From: Bacteroidetes bacterium UBA6221
GTDB lineage: Bacteria > Bacteroidota > Bacteroidia > Chitinophagales > Chitinophagaceae
NCBI GenBank assembly: GCA_002421685.1
Contig: DISB01000015.1
Location: 119,931-183,930, forward strand
DNA: 64,000 nt
Direction: 5' to 3'
Shown here: positions 1-7,322 of the stretch, one piece after another
How the letters are laid out: each line of letters opens with the position of its first letter
How positions within the stretch are numbered: the stretch's first letter is position 1
Program-made: the position numbers and the translations under genes
Notes under the pieces: generated by a model
Databases searched by the model: none
Told to the model about the DNA's origin: nothing
Seen by the model: only the letters and a program-made list of their open reading frames with translations

Positions 1-540
1 GGGAAAGAGCATTTTAAGAAAGGTGAGAATTACGTGGTGGTTACCAACCACAATTCATTGGTGGACGTGCCGGTGTCATCGCCATGGATACCCGGCCCCA
101 ATAAAACGTTGGCCAAGATAGAGATGGCGCGCATACCTATATTCGGCGTGATATACAAGGCCGGCTCTATATTGCTGGACCGGCAAAGCGAAGCCAGCCG
201 CAGGCAAAGCTTCACCGATATGCAACACGCGCTGGACATGGGCCTGCACCTGTGCCTCTACCCCGAGGGCACCCGCAACAAAACCAGGCAACCCATACAG
301 CGTTTTTACGACGGGGCCTTCATCACCGCCATCAAAGCGCAGAAGGCCATAATACCCGGCGTGATATTCAATACCGGCAAAATACTGCCCCACGATAAAA
401 AATTCTGGGCGAGGCCCATGCCTATACGTTTCCACTTCCTGGAAGCCGTACCAACCAAAGGCATGACACTGGACGACCTGCCCGCCCTGAAAGAAAAAAT
501 ACACCGATTGATGACCGATTACTACCTTGCGCACAAATGA
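1..540 (+). CDS. plsC: 1-acyl-sn-glycerol-3-phosphate acyltransferase, 5' truncated by window edge
   Basis: Membrane-associated acyltransferase that converts lysophosphatidic acid to phosphatidic acid in phospholipid synthesis. The reading frame is open from base 1, so the gene begins upstream; a GTG at base 34 lies inside the catalytic region and is not a true start. The visible part carries the HX4D motif (NHNSLVD) and the second family motif PEGTRNK. Only about 180 residues are seen, roughly the C-terminal three quarters of a usual PlsC. The stop overlaps the start of the next gene by four bases (ATGA), so the two are probably translated together. Confidence 0.9.
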   Translation, partial: GKEHFKKGENYVVVTNHNSLVDVPVSSPWIPGPNKTLAKIEMARIPIFGVIYKAGSILLDRQSEASRRQSFTDMQHALDMGLHLCLYPEGTRNKTRQPIQRFYDGAFITAIKAQKAIIPGVIFNTGKILPHDKKFWARPMPIRFHFLEAVPTKGMTLDDLPALKEKIHRLMTDYYLAHK

Positions 541-1316
541 CCTTTTATATAGCTGGCACGGGCAATACGGCATGGTTCCTGGCTACCAGGCTGGTGAAGG
601 CAGGACAGGAATGCAAGGGTGTATATGGCAGGAATGCCGTACATGCGCAGGAACTGGCCAATGCCGTAAAAGCGCCCGCACTGCAAAACATAAGCGATAT
701 AAAAGATGATGCCGACTGCTGCATACTGGCCATAACAGACCATGCAATAACCGAGGTAGCCGCCCACCTGAAGCTGGAACATACTACGCTGCTGCATACG
801 GCTGGCTCGCTGAGCAGGACGATACTGGAGCCCTATGCCATACATACCGGCGTCTTGTGGCCCATCTACTCGCTGGTGAAGGACAACCTGCCCATGCACA
901 GGGAAGTGCCGGTGACCATAAAGGGCAATACCGAGCACGCGGAAGCAGTATTGCAGCAATTAGCCTCGTCCATAACGGATATTTCCTATACCGTAAGCTG
1001 GGAGCAAAGGCAATGGCTGCACCTGTGCGCCGTGCTCTGCAACAACTTTACCAACCACCTGATGGCCGTGAGCGAGCAGGTATGCAACAGGCAGCATGTG
1101 CCCTTCTCGCTGCTCTACCCCATAGTAAGCCAGACTGCTGAACGCATACGCAACGCATCGCCCAAAGTATTGCAGACGGGCCCCGCCAAAAGAGGCGATA
1201 CCATCACCATAGAAAGGCACCTGGAGCTACTGCGGCAAAACCCCGAATGGCAGGCGCTATACAATGCCCTCACTACCTCGATAGATAAGATGTATAGGCC
1301 CGATAAGGGAGAATAG
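537..1316 (+). CDS. Rossmann-like/DUF2520 protein
   Basis: Two-domain cytoplasmic protein resembling F420- or NADP-dependent dehydrogenases. The N-terminus holds a nucleotide-binding GTGNTA loop (about residues 7-12) after the first beta strand. The C-terminal half (about 125-255) matches the helical DUF2520 region, with the GVLWPIYSL and FTNHL signatures. Length 259 is usual. The substrate is not known for the family. It starts inside the plsC stop codon, indicating coupling. In related genomes a DUF2520 gene is often near a KdsC-type phosphatase, as here. Confidence 0.82.
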   Translation: MTFYIAGTGNTAWFLATRLVKAGQECKGVYGRNAVHAQELANAVKAPALQNISDIKDDADCCILAITDHAITEVAAHLKLEHTTLLHTAGSLSRTILEPYAIHTGVLWPIYSLVKDNLPMHREVPVTIKGNTEHAEAVLQQLASSITDISYTVSWEQRQWLHLCAVLCNNFTNHLMAVSEQVCNRQHVPFSLLYPIVSQTAERIRNASPKVLQTGPAKRGDTITIERHLELLRQNPEWQALYNALTTSIDKMYRPDKGE

Positions 1317-1328
1317 CCCCCGATGCCT

Positions 1329-1336
1329 TACTTTTG
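1329..1336 (+). promoter_or_regulatory. Promoter -7 box for the ferredoxin gene
   Basis: TACTTTTG fits the Bacteroidota sigma-A -7 consensus TAnnTTTG and lies 24 bases before the chosen ATG. A TTG start that would lengthen the ferredoxin falls inside this box, which argues for the later ATG. No clear TTTG -33 element is seen. Confidence 0.5.
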
Positions 1337-1360
1337 CGCCTACATCGTAGTTTACAAGCA

Positions 1361-1696
1361 ATGTATAGCATAAAATTTAATTTCGAACAGAAGGGATTGG
1401 AACCGGTGATCATAGAAAATGTGGAGCCGGGCATAAGTATACTGGAAGTGGCGCTGGAAAATAATATAGAGCTGCACCACAACTGCGGCATGGTATGCGC
1501 ATGCAGCACCTGCCATTTGTATGTGAACAAGGGCGAAGACCACCTGCCCGAACTAACAGATAAGGAAGAGGACTTTATAGACAGGGCGCGCAACCCCAAA
1601 CTAAACTCGAGGCTGGGTTGCCAGTGCGTGCTGGAAGACGGCAGCGGCCAAATAGAAGTGACCCTTCCCGACCAGAGCCTGATACATGGGGATTAA
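1361..1696 (+). CDS. fdx: [2Fe-2S] ferredoxin, ISC/adrenodoxin type
   Basis: Small electron carrier of 111 residues. It has the plant/adrenodoxin-like cluster motif C-x5-C-x2-C (CGMVCACSTC) followed about 35 residues later by the fourth cysteine (RLGCQC). In the ISC pathway this type supplies electrons to IscU/IscS. The ATG was chosen because the longer TTG start lies within a promoter -7 box. The iscX gene follows after about 160 bases, supporting an iron-sulfur cluster assembly role, although iscS, iscU, hscA and hscB are not in this window. Confidence 0.88.
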   Translation: MYSIKFNFEQKGLEPVIIENVEPGISILEVALENNIELHHNCGMVCACSTCHLYVNKGEDHLPELTDKEEDFIDRARNPKLNSRLGCQCVLEDGSGQIEVTLPDQSLIHGD

Positions 1697-1842
1697 CGAG
1701 GCGTAAGTAGTAAGGCATAAGTCGTAAGCAATAAGACTTCCGCTAATGCCCTCTTATTAACCCATTAACCTTTTGAATTTTTACTTTTGAACTAAGCTTG
1801 CGAACCAATGAGTTCCTTATTAAAATAATAGTGCATTACGAA

Positions 1843-1850
1843 TAATTTTG
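1843..1850 (+). promoter_or_regulatory. Promoter -7 box for iscX-kdsC
   Basis: TAATTTTG is a perfect TAnnTTTG match seven bases before the iscX ATG, which would give an almost leaderless transcript. A second possible box, TACTTTTG, lies at 1782-1789 and would give a leader of about 65 bases. Neither has a convincing TTTG at the expected spacing. Confidence 0.45.
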
Positions 1851-1857
1851 AATTAAC

Positions 1858-2091
1858 ATGTTTGAGCCGCCGATAAAATGGAATGATCACGAGGATATAG
1901 CGTTGAAACTGTACGAGCGTTTCGGCGATGAATTTGGCGAAAGCCGGATATACCGTGTCCGCTTTACAGACCTGCTGGAATGGGTGCTGGAAATTGATAA
2001 CTTTGAGGGCAAGCGCGAAGAAAGTAACGAAGGCCACCTGGAGATGATACAGAGCAGCTGGGTGTACGAGTGGCGCGACAACCAGAAATAA
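1858..2091 (+). CDS. iscX: Fe-S cluster assembly protein IscX
   Basis: Acidic 77-residue protein of the IscX/YfhJ family. In E. coli this binds IscS and modulates iron entry and sulfur transfer. Family features seen are the early IKWND segment, the VRFTDLLEW core, and the SNEGHLEMIQSSW segment near the C-terminus. Length is slightly above the usual 66-70. It sits downstream of a matching ferredoxin gene. Its TAA is followed directly by the ATG of the kdsC-like gene with no intervening base, so the two are likely cotranslated. Confidence 0.88.
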   Translation: MFEPPIKWNDHEDIALKLYERFGDEFGESRIYRVRFTDLLEWVLEIDNFEGKREESNEGHLEMIQSSWVYEWRDNQK

Positions 2092-2589
2092 ATGAACGTA
2101 CTCGAACTTTTTACCCAGGTAAGGACATTTGTGTTTGACATAGACGGCGTGCTTACCAATGCGCAACTGCTGGCTACCGAAGAGGGCCACCTGCTGCGCA
2201 GCGTCAACATCAGGGACGGCTACGCCATACAACTGGCGGTGAAGAAGGGCTACCAGCTATGGATCATCAGCGGCGGCACATCGGCCGCTATGCAAACGCG
2301 CTTCAACAACCTGGGCATGAAAGAAGCCCATATACGCGTGCAGGATAAGAAAGCGCTGCTGAACGAACTGGTAGCCAAATACAATACCCCGCCGGAAACC
2401 ATCCTGTACATGGGCGACGACATGCCCGACCTGGCGGTGATGCAGCTATGCGGCCTGCCCGCCTGCCCCGCCGACGCCTGCACAGAAATAAAAGCCATCA
2501 GCAAATACATTTCCCCCATTAACGGCGGCATGGGCTGCGTGCGCGACGTAATAGAAAAAGTGCTGAAGCTGAACGGGGATTGGGAGTAA
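2092..2589 (+). CDS. kdsC: 3-deoxy-D-manno-octulosonate 8-phosphate phosphatase (KdsC-type HAD)
   Basis: HAD superfamily IIIA phosphatase that removes phosphate from Kdo-8-P in LPS inner-core synthesis. HAD motif I is FDIDGVLTN (about residues 15-23), motif II is ISGG, and motifs III/IV appear as a lysine near KKALL and YMGDDMPDL. The short C0-type architecture without a cap and the 165-residue length fit KdsC tetramers. Its start directly abuts iscX. Related acylneuraminate phosphatases share this fold, but no sialic-acid genes are nearby. Confidence 0.85.
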   Translation: MNVLELFTQVRTFVFDIDGVLTNAQLLATEEGHLLRSVNIRDGYAIQLAVKKGYQLWIISGGTSAAMQTRFNNLGMKEAHIRVQDKKALLNELVAKYNTPPETILYMGDDMPDLAVMQLCGLPACPADACTEIKAISKYISPINGGMGCVRDVIEKVLKLNGDWE

Positions 2590-2602
2590 GTAGTACCACC
2601 AT

Positions 2603-2833
2603 ATGGCTACCAAATTGGACAAACAAAGGGCGGCAATTGCCAGGCGATTGAAAGAGCTCAGGATAGAGCGTGGCTATACCAGCTACGAAAAGTTTGCCAA
2701 TGAACATGAACTGGACAGGAAGCAGTACTGGCGTATAGAGGAGAACGAAACCAACTTTACCATCAACAGCCTGCTCAGGATACTCGACATCCACAAAATC
2801 TCACTGGAAGATTTTTTTAAAGGGTTTAAATAG
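2603..2833 (+). CDS. Small XRE-family helix-turn-helix protein
   Basis: 76-residue protein consisting of little more than one Cro/CI-type HTH domain (about residues 10-72). The helix pattern RLKELRIERGYTSYEKFA, then KQYWRIEENETNFTI and LLRILDIHKISLEDFF, is typical of the XRE fold. There is no effector or dimerisation domain. It starts 13 bases after kdsC and probably belongs to the same transcript. The target is unknown; its own operon is a reasonable guess. Confidence 0.8.
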   Translation: MATKLDKQRAAIARRLKELRIERGYTSYEKFANEHELDRKQYWRIEENETNFTINSLLRILDIHKISLEDFFKGFK

Positions 2834-2922
2834 TCTATAGTCCGCTGACATAGATCATTTGTCATTCTATATCTTGTCACGGTTCCCGCTAATTCTTATA
2901 TTGGGGTTTATTTCCAAATAGC

Positions 2923-3618
2923 ATGAAATACATCTTTATCCTGACCTTATATTTCCTGGGTTGCACAACAGCCAATGCCCAGTATCATCCAAAAGATTAC
3001 TTTGAATTTAAGGATAAAAAAGAATTGGTATTTTTTGATGATTTTAACTCGGACAAAACAGAGTGGCACATGCTGCCCGAAGATAGCGATGATACAACAA
3101 ACGTATGTACAATAAATACCGATGGTATTAATTATGGCAATGGAATTTATTACGTTTATAACAACTGTAAAGAAGAAGTTGGTATCGAAGCCGCAATAGA
3201 AGTAGACTATACAAGAAACTTTGAAATAATCTTAGTTGCCAAAGTACTGTACGATGACAATGACGATACCTCAGTACACAATGGTTACCTTGAATGGAAC
3301 TCCAATGAGCAGACAGGCAAATTCAATATTCTTTTCTTCAGCGGATTTTTTAATGAATTTCATACACACTTGTCTTTCGATTCAACAAAAAACAATTGCG
3401 AGGGTTTACGCAAGCGTTTAAAACCAGCAAGGAACACTTATAACCAGTTTGTCCGCTACACCATAAGAAAATACGGGGATAAATACTATGTTTTTGTAAA
3501 TGGGATGCTGAAAGGAGTTTTCCCATATACAAAGCTCAACGGATCAAATATTGCACTTGGCGCGAGAATGGATTCAAAAGTAGAATTTGATCATTTGAGT
3601 ATTTATTACTTGCCATAA
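2923..3618 (+). CDS. Exported protein, possible concanavalin A/LamG-like domain
   Basis: 231-residue secreted protein of unknown function. The N-terminus is a signal peptide ending in ANAQ at about residue 20, a common Bacteroidota cleavage pattern; a FLGC sequence inside it is a weak lipobox alternative. After it, LVFFDDFNSDKTEWH and the closing strands (VEFDHLSIYYL) resemble the beta-sandwich of LamG or DUF1080-like domains in which DDF begins the fold. No catalytic residues are identified. The gene is visibly AT-richer than the kdsC cluster and carries no T9SS domain. Confidence 0.6.
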   Translation: MKYIFILTLYFLGCTTANAQYHPKDYFEFKDKKELVFFDDFNSDKTEWHMLPEDSDDTTNVCTINTDGINYGNGIYYVYNNCKEEVGIEAAIEVDYTRNFEIILVAKVLYDDNDDTSVHNGYLEWNSNEQTGKFNILFFSGFFNEFHTHLSFDSTKNNCEGLRKRLKPARNTYNQFVRYTIRKYGDKYYVFVNGMLKGVFPYTKLNGSNIALGARMDSKVEFDHLSIYYLP

Positions 3619-3661
3619 TATTTGATTTGTATGTCCCGTTATCCTACTATGCTGCACATGA

Positions 3662-3796
3662 CAACAGGATATCAAAACAGCTTATCCCGCCGTGTTTACA
3701 ATTATCCGCCAGCATAAATTCCGTCATGCCCGGCACGTCCAGTACCCGGTTGCCGACCCCGACGGACATATAATAGCTATCGCAAAGAAAACTTAG
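3662..3796 (+). pseudogene. Possible 3' remnant of a VOC/glyoxalase-like gene
   Basis: In one frame this intergenic stretch reads without a stop for about 44 codons and ends YPVADPDGHIIAIAKKT followed by TAG. The DPDGH-I-I pattern is the usual C-terminal strand of vicinal oxygen chelate (glyoxalase/bleomycin-resistance) proteins. No start codon or N-terminal half is present, and an in-frame TGA closes it upstream. It may be a decayed gene end or a chance frame; the identification rests on one short motif. Confidence 0.33.
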
Positions 3797-3874
3797 CTAT
3801 AGAATATGTGCCGGACAGGTCTTACAATGACATGACACAACCATGTATAACAAAAATTACCTTTATAAAAACTT

Positions 3875-4855
3875 ATGCTCATGAACAAAAATCTACACTT
3901 TCAACTTGTCGCAAGACGCCTTGTTTCACTGATCGTTGCCGTATGTACGGCTACCACTGTTTACGCTCAGTCTGTATATGATGGCTCTGCCGGGGATTCA
4001 TTGATAATCAATTTTTCGCCTGCCAATCCTTACATTTCAGACACTAATTACTTCTACATCGGGCATGGCAGCCAGGATTCACTCTGGCAAATCGGCAGTA
4101 CGGCCAAACCTTTTTTCAGCAACGGTTTTACCGGCAGGGGCATGATGACCGACACAGCACAGAGCTACCCGGCCAATGCCAACTGCGCTTTCTACATCAG
4201 GACCGACAGTATCTATGTCTTTAATTTCATCGTCTCCTTCAAACACAAGTACCAGACCGATTCAGGAAAAGCCGGCGGCATGGTAGAATTTTCTACTGAC
4301 AGCGGGCAGACATGGCACAATGTAATGGAAGAATGCATGCAGACGGGACAAATAAGGACGGAGAACATGTACGACGCCGGGGATACCCTCTGGACCGGGG
4401 AACCCGCCTTTATGGGAAACAGTGCGGGATGGCAGTACAGCAGGTTCCAGTTTTTCTTTGGTTTACCGATCAGGTCTACCGGCGGGCACGACTGCCTTAT
4501 ACCCAATCCCATGCTGCGGTTCAGATTTGTCAGCGATACATCGTCTGCTACGCTGGACGGCTGGCTGATAGACAGCATCAAACTCGAGGCGGACCAGTAC
4601 AGCAGCGTTAACGACATTGCCCGGTCGAACGCCCTGGAAGTATTCCCGAACCCCTCGCAAGGCGGTGTTTTCAATTTCCCGGCGTTGGAAAAACGGAAGG
4701 ATTACCGGGTAGAAGTATATGACATGACAGGAAGGCAATTGCTGGATATACCTTATACCACCCGGCTGGATATAAGCGGGTATAGCAAAGATGTGTACCT
4801 ATACAGGGTAAGGAGCGAAGATGTTGTGTACACGGGGCAGCTATTGGTGCAATAA
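3875..4855 (+). CDS. Secreted protein with T9SS type A sorting domain
   Basis: 326-residue exported protein. A long N-terminus ends in VYAQ at about residue 32 (signal peptidase I type). The body is beta-rich and contains FSTDSGQTWHNV, a sequence common in Bacteroidota secreted proteins. The last 75 residues form a type A sorting domain: EVFPNPSQGG, then YDMTGRQLLD, ending in VYTGQLLVQ. The protein should cross the outer membrane by T9SS and be anchored or released. Start may be this ATG or the next one two codons later. A strong terminator follows directly. Confidence 0.85.
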   Translation: MLMNKNLHFQLVARRLVSLIVAVCTATTVYAQSVYDGSAGDSLIINFSPANPYISDTNYFYIGHGSQDSLWQIGSTAKPFFSNGFTGRGMMTDTAQSYPANANCAFYIRTDSIYVFNFIVSFKHKYQTDSGKAGGMVEFSTDSGQTWHNVMEECMQTGQIRTENMYDAGDTLWTGEPAFMGNSAGWQYSRFQFFFGLPIRSTGGHDCLIPNPMLRFRFVSDTSSATLDGWLIDSIKLEADQYSSVNDIARSNALEVFPNPSQGGVFNFPALEKRKDYRVEVYDMTGRQLLDIPYTTRLDISGYSKDVYLYRVRSEDVVYTGQLLVQ

Positions 4856-4861
4856 GTATTG

Positions 4862-4901
4862 AGCGGCGCGCTGCACCAGGCTACAGCGCGCCGCTGTTTT
4901 T
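4862..4901 (+). terminator. Rho-independent terminator after the T9SS cargo gene
   Basis: A perfect 12-bp GC-rich stem (AGCGGCGCGCTG and its complement) closes a 10-base loop and is followed by GTTTTT. It lies just after the stop of the upstream + strand gene and faces the end of the - strand thioesterase. Confidence 0.85.
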
Positions 4902-4915
4902 ATGGCCGGAATACG

Positions 4916-5320
4916 TTATACCGCAGCCAATAAGATTTCCTCGTGCTTCCTTTTCACGCTCTCGCCGATAGGCGTGGGGTTGCCGTCGTCGTCTATGCGC
5001 ACAAAGGTGATGGTGGTAGTGCAGACAACAGTCTCCACCCCGCTGTAAGGATTGTACTTCCTCACCTCTATATCCAGCGTGATGGATGTAGTGCCTAAAT
5101 GGGCCACGTCTCCATACAGCCTGATGTGGTTGCCCACCTTGATAGGTTTCTTGAAACGTAGTTCCCCTACCTTCAGCGTCACCATATTGGGCGTATAGCA
5201 ATACTCTGTAGCGAATGCCGCCGCAGCCTCGTCTATCCATGCCATCAATATGCCGCCAAACATATTGCCGTGTATGCCAATGTCCTTGCCCATGCATATC
5301 TTTTTGTTAATCAGGTTCAT
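4916..5320 (-). CDS. Acyl-CoA thioesterase, hotdog fold (YciA/ACOT type)
   Basis: 134-residue cytosolic hotdog enzyme hydrolysing acyl-CoA to free acid and CoA. The segment HGNMFGGILMAWIDEAA (about residues 17-33) carries the family's HGxxFGG motif with the catalytic aspartate. VRKYNPYSGVETVVCTTTITFV is the following central strand region typical of YciA/BACH enzymes. The length is a normal single hotdog domain. The ATG follows an intergenic region containing a candidate small RNA with its own terminator, so the gene may be transcribed separately or by read-through. Confidence 0.87.
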   Translation of the reverse strand: MNLINKKICMGKDIGIHGNMFGGILMAWIDEAAAAFATEYCYTPNMVTLKVGELRFKKPIKVGNHIRLYGDVAHLGTTSITLDIEVRKYNPYSGVETVVCTTTITFVRIDDDGNPTPIGESVKRKHEEILLAAV

Positions 5321-5346
5321 ACCTATTCCTCTTATTTTGTGGCCAT

Positions 5347-5377
5347 AAAAAAGGCCCCCCGGTACACCGGGGGGCCT
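5347..5377 (-). terminator. Strong terminator read on the minus strand
   Basis: An 11-bp GC-rich hairpin (stem AGGCCCCCCGG, loop TACA) has an A-run on its left, so it makes a U-tract only for minus-strand transcripts. No protein gene on that strand ends here. It therefore most likely ends a short noncoding RNA begun at about 5480. Confidence 0.75.
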
Positions 5378-5480
5378 ATGAATGTTTTGCTATTGTTTTT
5401 CCTTTTATATGCAATACATTTCCGCACCCCCGGATGCCGGGCGCTTACAATTACGGATATGTTTATGCATTTGATTCACG
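5352..5480 (-). ncRNA. Candidate small RNA of about 130 nt
   Basis: The stretch lies between a good promoter (TAATATTG with TTTG 21 bp upstream) and a strong intrinsic terminator, both on the minus strand. No open reading frame fits. It contains a second internal hairpin-forming segment near 5430-5450 (GCGCCCGGCATCCGGGGGTG region). It does not resemble tmRNA, SRP RNA, RNase P RNA or any riboswitch I can recognise. It could instead be an attenuated leader for the thioesterase gene that follows it. Confidence 0.45.
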
Positions 5481-5484
5481 GCTG

Positions 5485-5517
5485 CAATATTACAATAAAG
5501 GAACAATAACCGACAAA
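5485..5517 (-). promoter_or_regulatory. Promoter of the candidate small RNA
   Basis: Minus-strand -33 TTTG (5517-5514), a 21-base spacer, and TAATATTG (5492-5485), one mismatch from TAnnTTTG. The same variant -7 with a TTTG 19 bp upstream occurs before the lipoprotein gene that starts at 22571, which supports it as a working promoter form. Confidence 0.5.
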
Positions 5518-5617
5518 TTATTTTTTTGATACCACAATGCCCGTTAATTATTATTAGGTATTAGCTGTTGGCCCGTTGCACAGAACATGCTTAACTTAGT
5601 CACACTAAACATGAGTT

Positions 5618-6283
5618 ATGACAACTATCAGCAACGATACTTTTAAGTTCTTAAAAGACCTGGCGAAGAACAATAACAAAGAGTGGTTCACCGCCAATAA
5701 GAAACGCTATGAAACGGCCAAAGCGGACTTTGAAGCCTTTGTGACCGATATGGTAAAGAACATGGCGAAGTTTGACCCGCCCATCGGCAACCTGGAGCCG
5801 AAGAAGTGCATCTTCCGCATATACAGGGATACACGCTTCAGCAAAGACAAGACACCGTACAAAAGCAATATGGGCGCCAACTTCTCTGTTAGTCCCAGCA
5901 AGATACACGACCATGCGGGCTACTATATTCATATAGAGCCGGGCAAGAGCTTTTTAGCAGGCGGCGCTTACGAACCATAATCGCCCTGGATTAATAATAT
6001 CCGCCAGGAGATAGACTACAACACCAAAGAGTTCAAGAAAATCATCAACGCCGCTCCTTTCAAAAAGAACTTTGGCGAGATAAAGGGCGATAAACTGAAA
6101 ACAGTACCCAAGGGCTTCCCTAAAGACCACCCCGAACTGAGCCTGCTGCAGTACAAGAGCTTCCTGCTGGTACACGATGTGGATGATAAACTGGTTACCT
6201 CAGACGGCTTTATGAAGCACTTAATTGACGTGTACAAATCCATGAAACCATTCAATGACTTTTTGAACAGGGCAGCGGAATAA
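5618..6283 (+). pseudogene. DUF2461 (TIGR02453 family) gene interrupted by one in-frame TAA
   Basis: The frame encodes a complete 221-residue DUF2461 protein apart from a single TAA at 5978-5980 (codon 121), just after GGAYEP. The part before it holds KEWFTANKKRYE and the FRIYRDTRFSKDKTPYKSN signature. The part after it continues without frame change through IRQEIDYNTKEF to the normal C-terminus. Everything but this codon looks intact, so this is either a very recent inactivation, a sequence error, or a gene now making a truncated 120-residue protein. The family function is unknown. Confidence 0.85.
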
Positions 6284-6288
6284 ATTAT

Positions 6289-7227
6289 TTATTGCTCCAG
6301 GGCATCATCATAAGCAACCCTCGCTATTTGTGCAATCAGCTTTTCGCAGGCAGGGGTTTCTGCTTTTGCGTCTGTAATATATACGGCTAATGCAAGATGT
6401 TGACCGTTGGGCAAGGTCACAACGCCTATATCATTAACGGCAATATTTAACCCATTCTCAAAGCCACTGGTACCTGTTTTGTGCCCTACAACCGTACCTT
6501 CAGGCAACATGCCTTTTATCCTGTTTGCCCCACCACTGGTACGCTCCATTATCTGGCGAAGCGTGTCTGTAGATATTTTACTCACCACTTCACCTTTGTA
6601 AAATCCTGCCAGCAATCTGGCCATGTCTATAGGCTCGCACCAGTTTTCATAGGGACGTTGCATATTTAATCCCATGTGTTCTTCTGTATGCAACATGCTT
6701 ATCCCGGCCATACCCTTGCTTTTTGCATATTCGGTTACAGCATTAGGGCCACCTACCTGTTTTAACAGTACATCGGTGGTTATGTTGTCGCTCATGGTAA
6801 CAGAATAATACATCAGCTTATGTATACTTACATCACTTGCTTTGCTCTTTAAAGAATCCCTCAAAGGACTATGTGTGCTGGGACGCATTTCAGCTTTGCT
6901 CACAAATACTTTTTGCTCCAGCGATAGTTGGCCGCTATCTACTTTGTCGAGAATCAGCAATGCCAAAGGAAATTTGCAGGTGCTCATCATAGGCCTGTGT
7001 TCATAGCCATTGTAGCTGAAGGTATCCCCGCTTTCAATATGCACAAGACCTACCGACACCTTGCAATCCAGTGTATGGGCAAGGCTGTCTATTTGCCTGT
7101 TAAGATTTGTATAATCGTGGCTGCTGTCCGTCACCACGGTTTCTTCTTTCGTGGCTGTCGCGTTATCACAACCAGTAAGGCAGAGTAAAGATGCTGCCGC
7201 CAGGCAACTGTAAATCAATTTCTTCAT
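6289..7227 (-). CDS. Class A beta-lactamase, lipoprotein, PER/CfxA-like subclass
   Basis: Serine beta-lactamase of 312 residues. The lipobox LTGC places the lipidated cysteine at residue 20, so it is membrane anchored. Active-site motifs are all present: STCK (nucleophile Ser82, Lys85), SDN at 146-148 and KTGTSG at 250-255. The omega-loop region TEEHMGLNMQRPYENW has the spacing of the A2 subclass (PER, CfxA, CblA), where Glu and Asn of the usual ExxxN are separated by an insertion. It faces the broken DUF2461 gene tail to tail. There is no adjacent regulator or mobile element, so it looks like a resident chromosomal gene. Confidence 0.9.
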   Translation of the reverse strand: MKKLIYSCLAAASLLCLTGCDNATATKEETVVTDSSHDYTNLNRQIDSLAHTLDCKVSVGLVHIESGDTFSYNGYEHRPMMSTCKFPLALLILDKVDSGQLSLEQKVFVSKAEMRPSTHSPLRDSLKSKASDVSIHKLMYYSVTMSDNITTDVLLKQVGGPNAVTEYAKSKGMAGISMLHTEEHMGLNMQRPYENWCEPIDMARLLAGFYKGEVVSKISTDTLRQIMERTSGGANRIKGMLPEGTVVGHKTGTSGFENGLNIAVNDIGVVTLPNGQHLALAVYITDAKAETPACEKLIAQIARVAYDDALEQ

Positions 7228-7266
7228 TGTGAGATGTTAGAGAAATAAAGTTAGGGAATAGCCCAA

Positions 7267-7297
7267 ACAAAAAAACGGCCACCCTCAGGCAGCCGTT
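7267..7297 (-). terminator. Terminator of lpdA
   Basis: Stem AACGGC/GCCGTT with a 12-base loop, preceded on the + strand by a run of A, giving a U-tract for the minus-strand lpdA transcript that ends at 7323. Confidence 0.65.
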
Positions 7298-7322
7298 AAA
7301 AAAAATACTTACTACTTACTAC

